A stretch of DNA of 64,000 bases from Tipula vernalis (Eukaryota; Arthropoda; Insecta; Diptera; Tipulidae), in contig OY282558.1 in NCBI GenBank assembly GCA_958295665.1, positions 185,854,015-185,918,014 on the forward strand, written 5' to 3'. The position numbers and the translations under genes were made by a program. Positions 46,765 to 59,859 of the stretch are shown piece by piece (position 1 is the first letter of the stretch; each line of letters starts with the position of its first letter). The notes beneath the pieces were generated by a model. That model made no database searches and had not been told where the DNA came from. It saw only the letters and a list, made by a program, of their open reading frames with translations.

Positions 46765-46788
46765 AATAATTCGTTCAATATAGGTTTC
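46765..46788. repeat. Left 24-bp target duplication of the OTU-RTE element
   Basis: Begins AATAATTCGTTCAATATAGG and ends TTTC; repeated exactly at 53089-53112. It encodes NNSFNIGF of the host protein. Confidence 0.93.
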
Positions 46789-48566
46789 GATACGAGTCAA
46801 AGTAGCCTTAGCGAACGGTTTTGTTTTTTTACAGAGAAAATCATTTTTCTATAAAAAATTTAAATTCTAATTTCAACTTAATTTTATAAAATTTTTATCG
46901 AAAATCGTTATATGTTGCCACTGTGGATTTCGTCTGCAGATAATAGAGTAAAAATTTTATTGGTGTCAATCTTTTCTTTTTGGAAAAATTGCGTACGAGT
47001 GAAAAGTTCGAAATTTTGCGTCATGGGGCTCTAACCGAACGACAAACGGTGTACATATGTTTTTGCAGTGAAGCAAATTAAATCGAAATAAATCGTACTG
47101 TGCTTTAAAATCACAATATTTTCAAGTGCAAAAAGTTCATTTAAAATTGTCCTGGATTCAGTTCATTTCTTCATTTAAAGCGTGGCGGACATAACAGGCC
47201 CCGAAGGCGGGTGAGTATACGTTGTGTTGTTTCTTTATTTATTAATAAGATTCATAGAATGCTAATATATAAATTATAATCAAATTGTTGAAACAAAATT
47301 GTTCAAAGTTTTGAGTTGGTGAAAGTGTTTCGTGAGCGAATCACTTGTATACACTTGAACATATCGTTTATAATATATATGTACGTGTGTGGGGTGCAAT
47401 TATTCTCTCGTATAACGAATTGTGAATTTCAAGAGATCGAAAGGAACCTACCTTTAATCTTTGTGAGTTGTTTCATACCTATACTGTTGAAGTTGGCGGA
47501 AGGTTGCGGGCCGGAAGTGAAAGGTCGATAATACAGATTGAGTTAGTCCAGTAGGAAGTAAAGAAATGGTAATGTAGATTGTGCAATTCCCGTCGAAAGT
47601 GGAAGGTCGATGGTGCAGATTACGGTATTGACATTCCACCCGAAAAAAAAAAAAAAAAAAAAAAATTGGTAGTTATCAGGCGAAAGTAAATAGGATGCAT
47701 GGATTTAAATAAAAATGTTTATAAATAAATCGGAAGAATCAACAAATTGAGGGGTTGGCCATGACTTTCGAGTCAAATGGTTGTGTTTTTTTCCTCGAGA
47801 ATTAATTTTTATTAAAAATAATTATTTTATTGTAAATTGGCTATTCAAACTAAAATTCGATAAATTCAGTGAATTGTGAATTGTGTAAGAGTGCATGATT
47901 GTGCATCGCTTTATTACGGTTCAACATTTAGGGAAAAAAACATTAGGTATAATGTGTAAAGTTTTGATTAGACAGGTGAGATAGGGAAGTCTTGGAATAT
48001 ATGTCCAAACTGGAAATGCAGTTTATTGATGTTAAAAGAAGCCTTGATGTAATGAAACTATTGGTGATGTGTGATGAAAGAAAATATAAAAGATAAAACA
48101 AAAATTAGATAATTTATAAATTATTAGAGCAAACTATAGAGTTACGGTGTTTAGTGATTAAAAGGTAACAGAGTGATTGATATAACAAAGGGTACTGAAT
48201 TTAATAAAGGAATAATTAAGTACATAAATGATAAATGGCTAACTAATTATTAAACTAGTGTCTATGTGTTTAAAGAATTTATTTGAAATATAGAGTGTAG
48301 AATTTATTTGAAATGTAGGGTTATATGAAATGTAGTGAGTTGATGTGATGAAATTAGTGTGTGATGAAATAGAATTAAAATTAAAATTAAAATAATTCAT
48401 AAATTAAATTATTTAGTATGCTATTGAGTTAAGAATTTAGAATTTACAATTGTAGTGGAATAGCTGGAATTAATAACTAGAAAATTAGAAGGTAAGCTAA
48501 GTTAAATAGATCGGTAAATTGGCAATATTGTATTATACATTGCACACTCAGTATTTACTGTTAGGC
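46789..48566 (+). other. 5' leader of the OTU-RTE element
   Basis: No credible long coding region. A donor-like GGGTGAGTATACG occurs at about 47209-47221, and a poly-A run at about 47646-47665. The leader is unusually long for an RTE-like element. Confidence 0.5.
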
Positions 48567-49907
48567 ATGGAAGTACACAAAATACCAAGTGATGGAAATT
48601 GCCTTTTCAATGCAATCATCCATCAGCTGCAACTACAAGATTCTCATTCTTCAACCTGTTCAGCAAGTGATCTCCGAGCTGAAATTGTCAGCTTTATACG
48701 CGGTAATCTTGATGATTATTCTCACACAATATTGGATCCATGTCATCAGATCTATAATCCCAGGGAAATTTTGAATCACACTGGAAATCAATTAATATTA
48801 AGATATCTATCCGACCTTCAGCAGACTGGATTTTGGGGTGGCGCCGAATGTCTTTCGGTCGTGTCTAAATTGAAAAAACTAAAAATAAATATTTATTATG
48901 TCAAACATCAAATCACTTTTACACCGACCAGGGGAACGTATAACACTGAAATTAATTTGCTATATACGGGGTCACATTATGACAGCTTAATGTTCCAACA
49001 GGAACATACCCCATTGCTTGCTAACACGGCTCAATATTCCGATTTGCCTAACATAGCAGAGAATGTCCACCGGAAAATTTCCACCACTGACAATCCTTAT
49101 ACACTAATTGAGGAATCACAGTTAATTGAGTCACCAATCCTGGACCTTCCCGTCAACTCATTCTGCCTTGGAACTTGGAACGTTCGAGGCCTTAATAACT
49201 CCCAGAAACGTGACGCCATTGACAGAATTTTATTAGAAAATAATGTCCATATATGTAGTGTCTCAGAAACAAATATGCCCTCTGGAACCTGTTCTTCAAA
49301 AAATTACATTTGGCACCTTACAAACGATCCCAAGACAAAAAGACGTGGAGTGGGAATTTTGATAAAAAGGCATACCTTCATTCGGACCATGGGAATTCGA
49401 AAATATTTTGGTGCCATAATTACTCTGAACGGCAGAATTGAGAATAGGAGGATCATTGCCATATCCGTTTATGTTCCACCTCACACTTCCCAATACAATC
49501 CTCGTCTTTCCACAAAGATATTCTCAAAGATACTTTCGATAATTGATCGTTGCCCGCAACAGATCGATATCGTCTTATTTGGAGATTTTAATGCTCATCT
49601 AAAAGAAGATGATTTGCAGTCGAAGAATGAGAATGGAGTTTCTCTAGAACTACTAACTCGGTCGACTCAACTTTTTAATCACACCCTTCATGGACGTCGG
49701 CGGAAACTTATGACCTGGACTGATGGTCGATTGTATTCCCAGTTGGACTATATTTTAACCCGTAAAAGCAATCGGGTTATTTATGTTAAGTCGGTGAAAG
49801 CCGCTTGTTTTTACCCGTCACTAAGCGATCATCGTTTAATATGGATTGTGTGCACCATGCGAAAGTGCGGTCGCTTGCCTGTCCTACTAATGTTAAGCCA
49901 GTTCTGA
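48567..49907 (+). pseudogene. OTU cysteine protease fused to AP endonuclease (LINE polyprotein, N-terminal half)
   Basis: The first ATG of the frame is 48567. Residues 1-140 form an OTU domain: IPSDGNCLFNAI with the Asp-Gly-Asn-Cys signature (Asp9, Cys12) and C-terminal TGSHYDSL (His137). All three expected catalytic positions are present. The AP endonuclease starts at about residue 199 (FCLGTWNVRGLN) and includes CSVSETNMP, ISVYVPP, LFGDFNAHL and SDHRLIW. OTU proteases remove ubiquitin or cleave polyproteins; in a LINE the role is unknown, possibly self-processing or removal of host ubiquitin. The frame is lost at about 49850, after SDHRLIW, and ends in a wrong-frame tail at 49907. Confidence 0.88.
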
Positions 49908-52043
49908 TCTCTGCAGGGCCACCTATGACCTATTCATTCAAATCTTTGAATCTCTCGTTACTGCAAGGAGTAAAGATACACAAACAATATCAGTCCGTTT
50001 TAGCAAAATCATTTGCACAAGCAGTTTCAGATATAAATGATTGTAATCTATGGCATTTGATAACTACTTGCATCAAGGAAAGCTCCCAACAGTTACTCAC
50101 CACCAAGACGCCCCTGACACCTAAGCGTAGGAAAGCATTGGCGCTCTTTAAATAGGCCCAATTTCACAAACATGCTCATCCACTGGAGATGAGCTCTCGA
50201 TTGGGCCTACAAAGTGCCAGGAAACGTTTGTCTGATGCCTATTCCAGGCACAAATCTTCTGAATGCAAAAAATTGTTTAGTCGTTTGACTTACTATTCTC
50301 CTCCAGAACGTCTTCGCAGAACTTATTCATATTTTAAGATTTTCAAACGAGATTGCTCTTCCTTTCGCGGAAATTACATACCAATTTCCTCCTGGGTAAA
50401 TGAACTTTCTACCATTGAAGGAACCTGGCCGAGCCTTATAGAGGAACAGGATTACTTTCCTCTAGGTCCTCCTCCAAATAAGGAAGACATTCAGTCAGTC
50501 CTAAATTTAATCCGCCCAGGCACTGCCCCGGGGCCGGATCAAATTCCCATTGAACTATTTAAATATGCACCCAACAATATTGTTGAAGCGCTTCATAAAG
50601 TCATTGAAACTGCATGGATAAACAATGACCCACCAACCGAGTGGCTGGAGACCATTCAGGTTCCAATTCCTAAGAACAAGAATCCTCGTCAAACCAGTGA
50701 TTTCCGACGCATAACCCTATGCAATGTAGGATACAAGATCTATGTCAAGCTTCTTCTTGAAAAGTTGGATGATCACCTCGAATTACCGCCTTCATACCAA
50801 GCTGCGTTTTTGCCCAATCGCTCGACTGATGATCACATGTTTGTCGTTCGTCGAGTACTGGATGAAGAATGGCGCTCCGGGAATGAAACTTTTACCTTTT
50901 CTATTGACTTAGCAAAAGCATTTGACACAGTCAATCTAAAGGTCGTAATCGAATGTCTTCAACAATATGTGCCTCATTATCTGGTAAACCGCATCATAAA
51001 GGCTTGTTTCTGGGAGAAAACCTCCATCAAGTGATTTAACACCTGTATAGCTAGAATTAAAAAGAACAAAGGGGTAAAACAGGGTTGTCCTCTATCACCA
51101 AGACTTTTTAATTTCATTTTGAATGAAGTATTGGTAACTGTTGCCGATCAGTATCCAGAATTATGTTTAAATCAAGGAGGGACATTGCAGCTTCCTTTAA
51201 TTCTAGCATATGCTGACGACATTTTAATTGTCACTCGGGACCCTGCACGCTTAGAACCCATCCTGATTGAGTTGATCGCTGGATTAGAGATTGCCGGACT
51301 AACAGTGAATCCAAATAAATGCACTGTACTTATTAGAACCCCAGACTCCTTAATACCCATTCCATCTAATGTCAGAATAGGTGGAATTACTTTCACCTCA
51401 GTGAAAACATTACGATACTTGGGCACCTAGTTTACAACTAGGCCTCACTATCCGGACCCGGTGTCGCCAAGCGCTCGGGGTCACAAAACTAATGCAATCT
51501 TTCATTAAAAGAAATAAAGTATCTTCTAAGATAGCCATCACGATGTATAATACTGTCATAGTTCCCATGATGATCTATGGATTGAAAACCACCGCCCTTA
51601 CACTTGCAAATCGGAAGAGATTAAGGAAATATGAGCTCTTTTTCTTGAGAAGATTGCTGGAATTTAGTAAAGATAAATCCACCCTCGGAGCAAGGAAAAT
51701 TAAAGAAATTTTGAACGGTAAAACAATAACAAAGCGCATTAAGTTCCAGCGGATCAATTATTGGGGACATGTGTACCGCCGTCCGTCTATCCATATACTC
51801 AAGGCTGCTTTCACGTACAGTGCTGGTCCTAGGAAACTAGGACGACCATGTTTTACCTGGCATGATTCGTTACACCAGGATTTAAATTATCTCAACAGAT
51901 CGCATAATGAATGGGAACCTCTCTTATCCTCTCGAGTTGATTTACGGAAAGCAGCTGAAGGGATTTACCAATGCGAAGAATCAGATTCAAGTGAGCTTCT
52001 TGAAGATGAAATTTCGGAAGAAGAGATAGCTAAAGTAATGTAG
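49850..52043 (+). pseudogene. RTE-like reverse transcriptase and C-terminal domain (polyprotein, second half)
   Basis: One frame runs from about 49850 to 51430 with a TAG at 50153 and a TGA at 51032. It gives RPGTAPGPDQIPIELF, SDFRRITLCNVGYKIY, AAFLPNRSTDDHMFVVRR, FSIDLAKAFDTV, GVKQGCPLSPRLFNFILN and the intact catalytic AYADDILIV (YADD at 51209-51220). After a shift near 51430, the C-terminal part at 51492-52043 has YWGHVYRRP and RKLGRPCFTWHDSL, the RTE-type ending, and an acidic tail (SDSSELLEDEISEEEIAKVM). Conserved motifs are intact despite three or four simple lesions, so this copy died recently. Confidence 0.87.
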
Positions 52044-53088
52044 GTTGGATATTACAACTTTTATCAAATATTCATCGCTTACGTACATCAGAGCGATGTC
52101 AAGCAAGGAACTAATGGGTAATTAATTAATTAATCAACTGCTAAACAAATGTAGTTAAATTTATTTAAGTTAAGTAGAGGTAAAATAAATAGATATAAAT
52201 GGATTGACATAGTAAATAAATAATTGAATACATATATGTATAGTTTATTTGTTATAATTTATAATTGACGAAGGGTTTGCGGTTGTAACGTCAGTGTGGG
52301 AGAGATGGTGGTTGTGGGCGTTTTCGGATGGGAACAAATTTGTAGTTGGTTGTGTTCTTATATGGGAAGGGTGGACTATTCATAACATGCTAATTGGGTT
52401 CAAAGTTTGAACTGTTTCAGGTACATTGCAGAATTTATTACTCTCCAAAAAGTTAAGTAGCGAATTGAGACTAATTTAGTTTAATTTAGTTATTTATATA
52501 GGAAATGATCAAACTTGATGGAGCATGCAAGTGTCTGGATGGATTAAATAAAATATTATTAATAGATTTTTCCTGCTCCTGGACAGGATTGTTACTAGAT
52601 GATTAATTATTTATTTATTTAGTATAACTTAGGGTAGGAAGTAACTAACCGAGGATTGCTGAGAAACATATTTAACCTTATTAAAATAAATAGTGATTAA
52701 GATGATGACATGTTGGACCTCAGGAAATTAGCAATAGATTAGATAATTCTGTCAGAATAAATTACAACAATAATACAAAGTTAAAATTTCAGGACTGAAG
52801 GAAAAAAAAGCAAAGTTACCGGTCTTAAGGAAATAAGAACTTGTAGATAGAAATTATGCCGTCCTGTGATAACAAATTATTATTATTATTATTATTATTA
52901 ACAATTGTTATACTACTAACTGTTGACCGTCAAGGTGTCTGTAATCGGGTCGAACTCAATCCTATACTAACAATCCTATCCAATCCTTCCAAGTCAATGT
53001 AAAAAGGGTGTACGGTGGGCTCGGCGTTATCCGGGAGATCTTGCTAAAGGCTTGGTCGTACAACCCAAATCAAATCAAATCAATCAAA

Positions 53089-53112
53089 AATAATTCGTTC
53101 AATATAGGTTTC
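53089..53112. repeat. Right 24-bp target duplication of the OTU-RTE element
   Basis: Exact copy of 46765-46788, directly after the AATC-rich tail. Confidence 0.93.
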
Positions 53113-54211
53113 AAAACACCGGCTACAGATGTGTGTTCAACGTGCCTTATGTATAAAGAGCAGCTAAGAACGGAGAAGAATAAAATAAAGCACAACGATA
53201 TTTTAATAAAAAAACGAATTCATACTCTTCGGGCAAAAAGTTTCTTTCATTTCGTAAGAGAAGAAAATGAGTCCATGATTACGCTATATCTTTTGATTGC
53301 CAAAAAAATATGGTGTTGCCCAAAGTAGCCGATCAGGCAGCCTATTACGCAAGGCAATTTAACCTCTACAATTTCGGGATTGTTGAAGGATCTTCTAAGA
53401 CGAGTCTTACAAAACAAAACGTTTTCCTGTACATTTGGACGGAAAATGAACGGCCGAAAGGAAGCAATGAGATTGCATCAGCCCTCTACCAAAGGCTATG
53501 CCAAACAAATTTAGAAAACAAATCTGTGGTTCGACTGATTTGCGATGGGTGCGGGGCACAAAATAAAAACTCAACAGTCATGACCATGCTGTCAAAGTGG
53601 CTCTATAGCGATGCACCAATCCAGATCAAGGTAATCGAGGTAATATTTCCTGTACCCGGACATTCCTTTATTCCTCCTGATAGAGTGTTTGCTCTTGTGG
53701 AAAAAAGGGTTAAGTCTAAAGAGCAAATCCTTCAACCGGAGAAATACATAAATATGTATGAAGATCACGGCCAGATAATCAGACTGGGTTCAGAATGCTG
53801 CCCGGTTTATGACTGGAAACATGCTGTGGCTGAAATAATAAAACCTCCGGGACAGTGGCATTTTCAGTTTAATAAAGCTAAACGGTTTATTATAAGCCGT
53901 GGAAAAACCGGCATTTTAGTTCGTGGAGAAATACATTATAGATCCGATATAGGATTGGCCAAAACGGTGGTTAAAAAAGGGTTGACATTATCAAACCTAA
54001 AATTTATATTATAAACTTTTGGGGTGTTTTAAACAAATGCAACAATTGTGCTTATGTTGTCATGATTAATGCATTCAATACGAGTTCCGCCTATGAGTTT
54101 ATGATTTGTGTTCAAAGAGGTCATGTAAGAAATCATTATATTGACATTTTTAAGCTTACCTTTCGATTCTGCCGCGCTAGTGCTTTTCCATGGGGAAAAA
54201 ATTAAATTTAC

Positions 54212-54234
54212 ATTGTTACTGTCCCGTAAAAGGG
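54212..54234. repeat. Left 23-bp target duplication of the second element
   Basis: Begins ATTGTTACTGTCCCGTAAAA and ends GGG; repeated exactly at 59369-59391. Confidence 0.93.
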
Positions 54235-55317
54235 GGATGGTTGAGCGTTTGATCTCGAAGGAGACGGACGTGTTGTCGTCTTCTTCGAAAATTAAATTTA
54301 AATTAATTTTTAAATTTATTTTTAATTTTATTTGGTTTTAGTTTATAGTTTTGATGTAAAGTGTAAAGTTTTGTTTATAATTTATTTATTATTATATAGT
54401 GTTGTGAATATATTTAAGTTTTGATTTTGTTTACAGTGTTTATGTGTGTAGTGAAGTGAGTTTACAGTGTTTTTGTGTTGTAGTGTGGTGAAGTGTGTAT
54501 TATTATTAACAATTGATTTAATTCAATTACATCAATTGTTAGTAATCAATTAATAAAAATTGTGTTAGTTTTAGTATTTTTAGTGAAAAAAGGTATTTTT
54601 AGGATAGCAAAAGAAGATGTACTCGGAAAATCGTAACGGGACTATACAGTTATCGTGAGGTATATTCATAATACATATACTGGTCTATGGACATATGTAT
54701 ATGTAAGATGAATTAGTGTAAAATTTTCTTTTTCTTTTTATTTTATTTATTATTGATTTTAAATAGTAAGAGTGTGCATAGCCAGAATCCGAAAGCGGTT
54801 TTTTGGTATACATACATACTCGTATTATATACGAGTACCCAAATCTGTTTTGAGTAGGTTTTTGTTTCTGTTTGTGTGAATATTGTACGGTATATGTAGG
54901 CATCTTTTCTTGTTTTTTCTTGTTTTTGCTTGATTTTTGTTTGTTGATGCGGTGTATAATTGTAATACAAAACATGAGGAGGAATGTTTTATGTTGTATG
55001 TAGATATATGTAGCTACATGTTTTGTGTACATGTAGTATTGTATGATTGTATAGATGTAAATATACCCTTGCTGTTATATAGGAATGCATTATAGTTTCA
55101 TATTATAGGGTGGGTCTTCGTATTTTAGATTTGTTTGTGGCATGAATAGACATTTTGTGTTGGATTTGAAGGACTGTTGTGTTGTATCGGGTTGCATTAT
55201 ACTGTATTGTATCATGTTGTTGTGTAGTATTGTGTTATGTATGTTGGGTAAATTCAAATTGATTTATATTGTTAAAATTTAGTTTGTTTTGGTTTAATTT
55301 GTTTATCATATATTGTT

Positions 55318-55545
<228 letters not shown>

Positions 55546-55949
55546 TGTATGGATTTGAGATTGATGTGGTAATAGGGGTGAGTTGGCTTCAATGTTTTTG
55601 TTTCCAAGTGGACGGTTTCTGTTGGTTCTGTGAGATTGGGATGAAGGAAATTAGTATTGCTTCTTCATTATTTAAATTTTGAATTTCCTTCATGTCTGTG
55701 AAAGTCTTCTCCATTAGTAGAATAAAAATTTCTCAAATGGGATTGGAATGGGTTTGTACGATATATTATAACTTCAAAATAATTTGGTGTTACAAAATTC
55801 ATCCTGTAAGTTATTTGCTGAAATTCAATTGCTTCATTTGATACTAATTGGTAGTTGTTTCAGGTTTTAAGTTTAAGTTTGGGTTTGATTTCTAAACTTA
55901 CTTAAATGTTTTAGCAGTTAATAGAAGTATGGCGGTTTCCAGTCATAGA

Positions 55950-56575
55950 TTTAAGTTTTAAATTTGGAATTTGGAATTTTGAATTTTGGGTTTTAAATTC
56001 TATGTTTTGGATTTTAGGTTTTGAATTTTGAGTTTAAGATTTTAAGTTTTGAATTTTGAATTTTTAATTTTGAATTTTAAATTTTGAATTTTGGGTTTTG
56101 AATTTTGAATTTTAAAATTTGAATTTTGGGTTTTATGTTTTGAATTTTGAATTTTAAGTTTCGAATTTTGAATTTTAGATTTTGAATTTTGAATTTTAAA
56201 TTTTGAATTTTGAGTTTTGAATTTTGAAATTTAAATTTCAAGTTTTGAATTTTGAATTTTGAATCATAGGTTTAAAGTTTTGAATTTTGAATTTTCAATT
56301 TTGGATTTTGAGTTTTAAGTTTTAGATTTTGAGTTTTGAATTTTGGGTTGCAAGTTTTAAATTTTGAATTTTAAATTTTGAATTTTAGATTTTGGATTTT
56401 GGGTTTAGAATTTTAAATTTTAAATTTTTAATTTTGAGTTTTGAGTTTTAAATTTAAAGTTTTGAGTTTTGAATTTTCAGTTTTAAGTTTTGAATTTTGA
56501 GTTTTGAATTTTGAGTTTTAAATTTTGAATTTTAATTTTAATTTAGATTTTGATTTTGATTTTGATTTTAATTTC
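55950..56575. repeat. Degenerate GAATTTT/AATTTTG repeat array
   Basis: Irregular 6-7 bp units (GAATTTT, GGATTTT, AAATTTT, GTTTTGA). They grade into the perfect 7-mer array that follows. Confidence 0.9.
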
Positions 56576-57600
56576 TAATTTTTAATTTTTAATTTTTAAT
56601 TTTTAATTTTTAATTTTTAATTTTTAATTTTTAATTTTTAATTTTTAATTTTTAATTTTTAATTTTTAATTTTTAATTTTTAATTTTTAATTTTTAATTT
56701 TTAATTTTTAATTTTTAATTTTTAATTTTTAATTTTTAATTTTTAATTTTTAATTTTTAATTTTTAATTTTTAATTTTTAATTTTTAATTTTTAATTTTT
56801 AATTTTTAATTTTTAATTTTTAATTTTTAATTTTTAATTTTTAATTTTTAATTTTTAATTTTTAATTTTTAATTTTTAATTTTTAATTTTTAATTTTTAA
56901 TTTTTAATTTTTAATTTTTAATTTTTAATTTTTAATTTTTAATTTTTAATTTTTAATTTTTAATTTTTAATTTTTAATTTTTAATTTTTAATTTTTAATT
57001 TTTAATTTTTAATTTTTAATTTTTAATTTTTAATTTTTAATTTTTAATTTTTAATTTTTAATTTTTAATTTTTAATTTTTAATTTTTAATTTTTAATTTT
57101 TAATTTTTAATTTTTAATTTTTAATTTTTAATTTTTAATTTTTAATTTTTAATTTTTAATTTTTAATTTTTAATTTTTAATTTTTAATTTTTAATTTTTA
57201 ATTTTTAATTTTTAATTTTTAATTTTTAATTTTTAATTTTTAATTTTTAATTTTTAATTTTTAATTTTTAATTTTTAATTTTTAATTTTTAATTTTTAAT
57301 TTTTAATTTTTAATTTTTAATTTTTAATTTTTAATTTTTAATTTTTAATTTTTAATTTTTAATTTTTAATTTTTAATTTTTAATTTTTAATTTTTAATTT
57401 TTAATTTTTAATTTTTAATTTTTAATTTTTAATTTTTAATTTTTAATTTTTAATTTTTAATTTTTAATTTTTAATTTTTAATTTTTAATTTTTAATTTTT
57501 AATTTTTAATTTTTAATTTTTAATTTTTAATTTTTAATTTTGATTTTTAATTTTTAATTTTTAATTTTTAATTTTTAATTTTTAATTTTTAATTTTTAAT
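56576..57600. repeat. (AATTTTT)n satellite array, about 146 units
   Basis: Almost perfectly homogeneous 7-mer repeat with a single G-for-A change near 57542. Confidence 0.97.
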
Positions 57601-57830
57601 TTTAATTTTAATTTTAATTTTAATTTTGATTTTAATTTTTAATTTTTAATTTTAATTTTAATTTTAATTTTAATTTTAATTTTAATTTTAATTTTAATTT
57701 TAATTTTAATTTTAATTTTAATTTTAATTTTAATTTTAATTTTGGTTTTAATTTTAATTTTAATTTTGATTTTGATTTTGATTTTGATTTTAATTTTGAT
57801 TTTAATTTTAATTTTAATTTTAATTTTAAT
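57601..57830. repeat. (AATTTT)n and (GATTTT)n array
   Basis: The repeat unit changes from 7 to 6 bp, with GATTTT variants interspersed (57758-57795). Confidence 0.95.
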
Positions 57831-59368
57831 GAATTTTATACTTTACTTTATGTTACTAAGTGTCATAGTTTGTTCAAGTATTTTGTCTGATGGTGTGGTT
57901 GATATAAATTATACTAAATTATATATAATTGTTAAATCGTCTCCAAGCTACAGAAATATTGGTGAAGTCTCGCTCAACACCCAGAAACTCCAAGCATCCA
58001 GTAGCTATATAGCGTAGAAATTGTATTGTCTTGTGATATCTATGTTATTTTATTTAGTACTAACTAATTTATATAAGCTAATTTCTATTAAGCAGCAACT
58101 AAATTAGTAAAGCAATTTAGTTTTCAGATTAACCGGCGAAACTCTATTTCAGTTTTATTATTGAATATCATAGGTACATGTAGTACTTAACTAAACGATT
58201 AATATTCTAAACCTTTTGCGTAGTATATAATAATTAATTTAAACATCAATAACTTAGTAAATAAATAAGTAATTTAAGCATTATTAATATCCGTTTGCAA
58301 GATTTTTAGGAAATTGCCGATTAGTTGAATTTTTAATAGTATGGTTAAATATATAAAATATATATTTTTTCAGCTTTTATTTTTGAATCTAGTTGCAGTA
58401 GGTAAACCATTAATTAACTATCTACAGGAGAACGGTGGCTATTGAAACAAGTGCTGTGAATTTGATTTATAACTTAGTAATTTATAATTTTTTAACATTC
58501 CCGTAGAATTTTATTGTTAATGTTGAATTATTCATATGGCTTAATATTATGGTTGAGGTTGGTATTGGTATTGAAGTGGGTGTTGATATTGTTGTTCGTA
58601 CTGGTGTTAATGTTCATACTTATTGGTATAATTGTTAATGATAATTTTGGTATTAGTATTCATATTGGTTAATTAAAATTGTTTTAGTTTAGAACACTCC
58701 TGAGAAACTCGACGAAGATGACAATGGCTGTGATGACAGCACGATGGCCAGATGGTAGTTCTTTAAATGATTGTCAAACTATTAATGGTTATTTATTTGT
58801 GGTACATAGGGATTGATCTAGATTTTTTTTCAGAGAATCAAATTTATACTTAATTAATTTTAAAATAGATATTTAAAGAATTAATGCATATTTTAAATTT
58901 AGGAATGTCTTGAAGAACCTGAAACAACCTTACAGGAGTTGGAGCAGTAGATGAACTTTAAATTGTATTGTCTTGTGCTAAATAAATTACTAAAAATATA
59001 TTACTAACAAATTTACTAACTATCAACTACTTAGGTGTCTGGAACCGGGTTGAGTCTTTGTTGCTAACATTCCTTTTCCATCCCTCGATTTTGTTATATG
59101 TAAAAAGGTGTACGACGGCGGCCTGGCCAGGGGCGGATATCACAACTATTAAACTTATGTGGTTATCGATGTAACGCCTTCCATTACGGGGGTGAAATAT
59201 TGCTATGTTGGCTTCATGAAAAGCTGAGTATGATGGTACATATTTCCTTGGCAAAGGAGAGTTATGGTGTCGTGTTGCAACATGAGTGTAGTGTTGTGGT
59301 ATTCGCATTTATAATACGGGAGACTTGCTTAATGCTTGATCGTACATCGCAATCAATCAAATCAATCA

Positions 59369-59391
59369 ATTGTTACTGTCCCGTAAAAGGG
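59369..59391. repeat. Right 23-bp target duplication of the second element
   Basis: Exact copy of 54212-54234, after the AATC-rich tail. Confidence 0.93.
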
Positions 59392-59859
59392 ATATATTTT
59401 GTCAATTTATTGCCAGATAGTTTTACTGTTTTCTTTAAATTTAAATTGTTTATATTAAATTTTAGTTTTTAGATTTCTTATTGTGAAAGTTGTTTTATTT
59501 TTATTTTTCCCCATGTAGAGACTCAATATGATCCTTCCATATCATCGTGTTATATTTGAAAGATTTAATGAATTCAATTTTAAAACAAGTATCAATAGAA
59601 ACAACTTGATCACAATGAGGATCATGATAAACTGCGCCCGGATCCTATGACAGAAGTGTCATTTAATATGAAAAACTTACCTTTCGTTTTATTGCTCAAG
59701 AGCATAGAATGAGCAAGGCACCAGTTCTTTACTAAACATAAAAGCCTACTTCATATTTTGAATTATATTACGTGTACTGCGAATAAGATAATTATACACG
59801 AACCTAAGATCGGTACGAAAGCTATCATCCTAGAGTTTAAATTTATTTGCAAAATATTT
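59392..59859. other. Continuation of the target locus, no gene seen
   Basis: Original sequence 3' of the DUF7869-like gene resumes here. I see no coding continuation that I can defend. Confidence 0.4.

Larger units (their letters stand above)
46789..53088 (+). mobile_element. RTE-like LINE encoding an OTU-endonuclease-RT polyprotein
   Basis: A 6.3-kb insertion between exact 24-bp duplications. It has a 1.8-kb leader, a polyprotein with OTU, AP endonuclease and RT domains (48567-52043), a 1-kb 3' region, and a tail of AATC-rich repeats (CAAATCAAATCAAATCAATC). The C-terminal part of the polyprotein (NYWGHVYRRP ... GRPCFTW) and the RT style suggest the RTE clade. I saw no separate ORF1. Confidence 0.9.
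45995..54014 (+). pseudogene. Transposase-like gene (DUF7869-like), one intron, split by a LINE
   Basis: Exon 1 is 45995-46098 (MEINEYAVPISGQQKARKRT, then KWKREIQKLER) and ends at a consensus donor GTAAGT. The intron ends TTAACAG at 46177. Exon 2 opens in one frame and continues one frame away from about 46230: DALSFVKSFYSSKNKADQDK, VRVCQKTFLDLLD, THGGDRTSLK, LEIHYCRSRNSGRQYLPSDL and FRFVFNNSFNIGF. The protein resumes beyond the LINE at 53089-54014: FKTPATDVCSTCLMYKEQL, YYARQFNLYNFGIVEG, SVVRLICDGCGAQNKNS, PVPGHSFIPPDRVFALVEK, stop at 54012. I recall such proteins as a large, lineage-expanded animal family annotated DUF7869. An RNase H-like fold with acidic residues in CDGCGAQNKN and PPDRVFALVEK is inference. 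A frameshift near 46230, another near 53310, and the insertion disable it. Confidence 0.65.

Noticed and set aside
47316..47639. Short frames in the leader of the OTU-RTE element as an ORF1
   Set aside because: No coiled coil, RRM or zinc knuckle is visible, and they lie on opposite strands.
57742..58017. A 91-codon frame starting with a Leu-Ile repeat
   Set aside because: Its first third is the AATTTT array and the rest has no recognisable domain.
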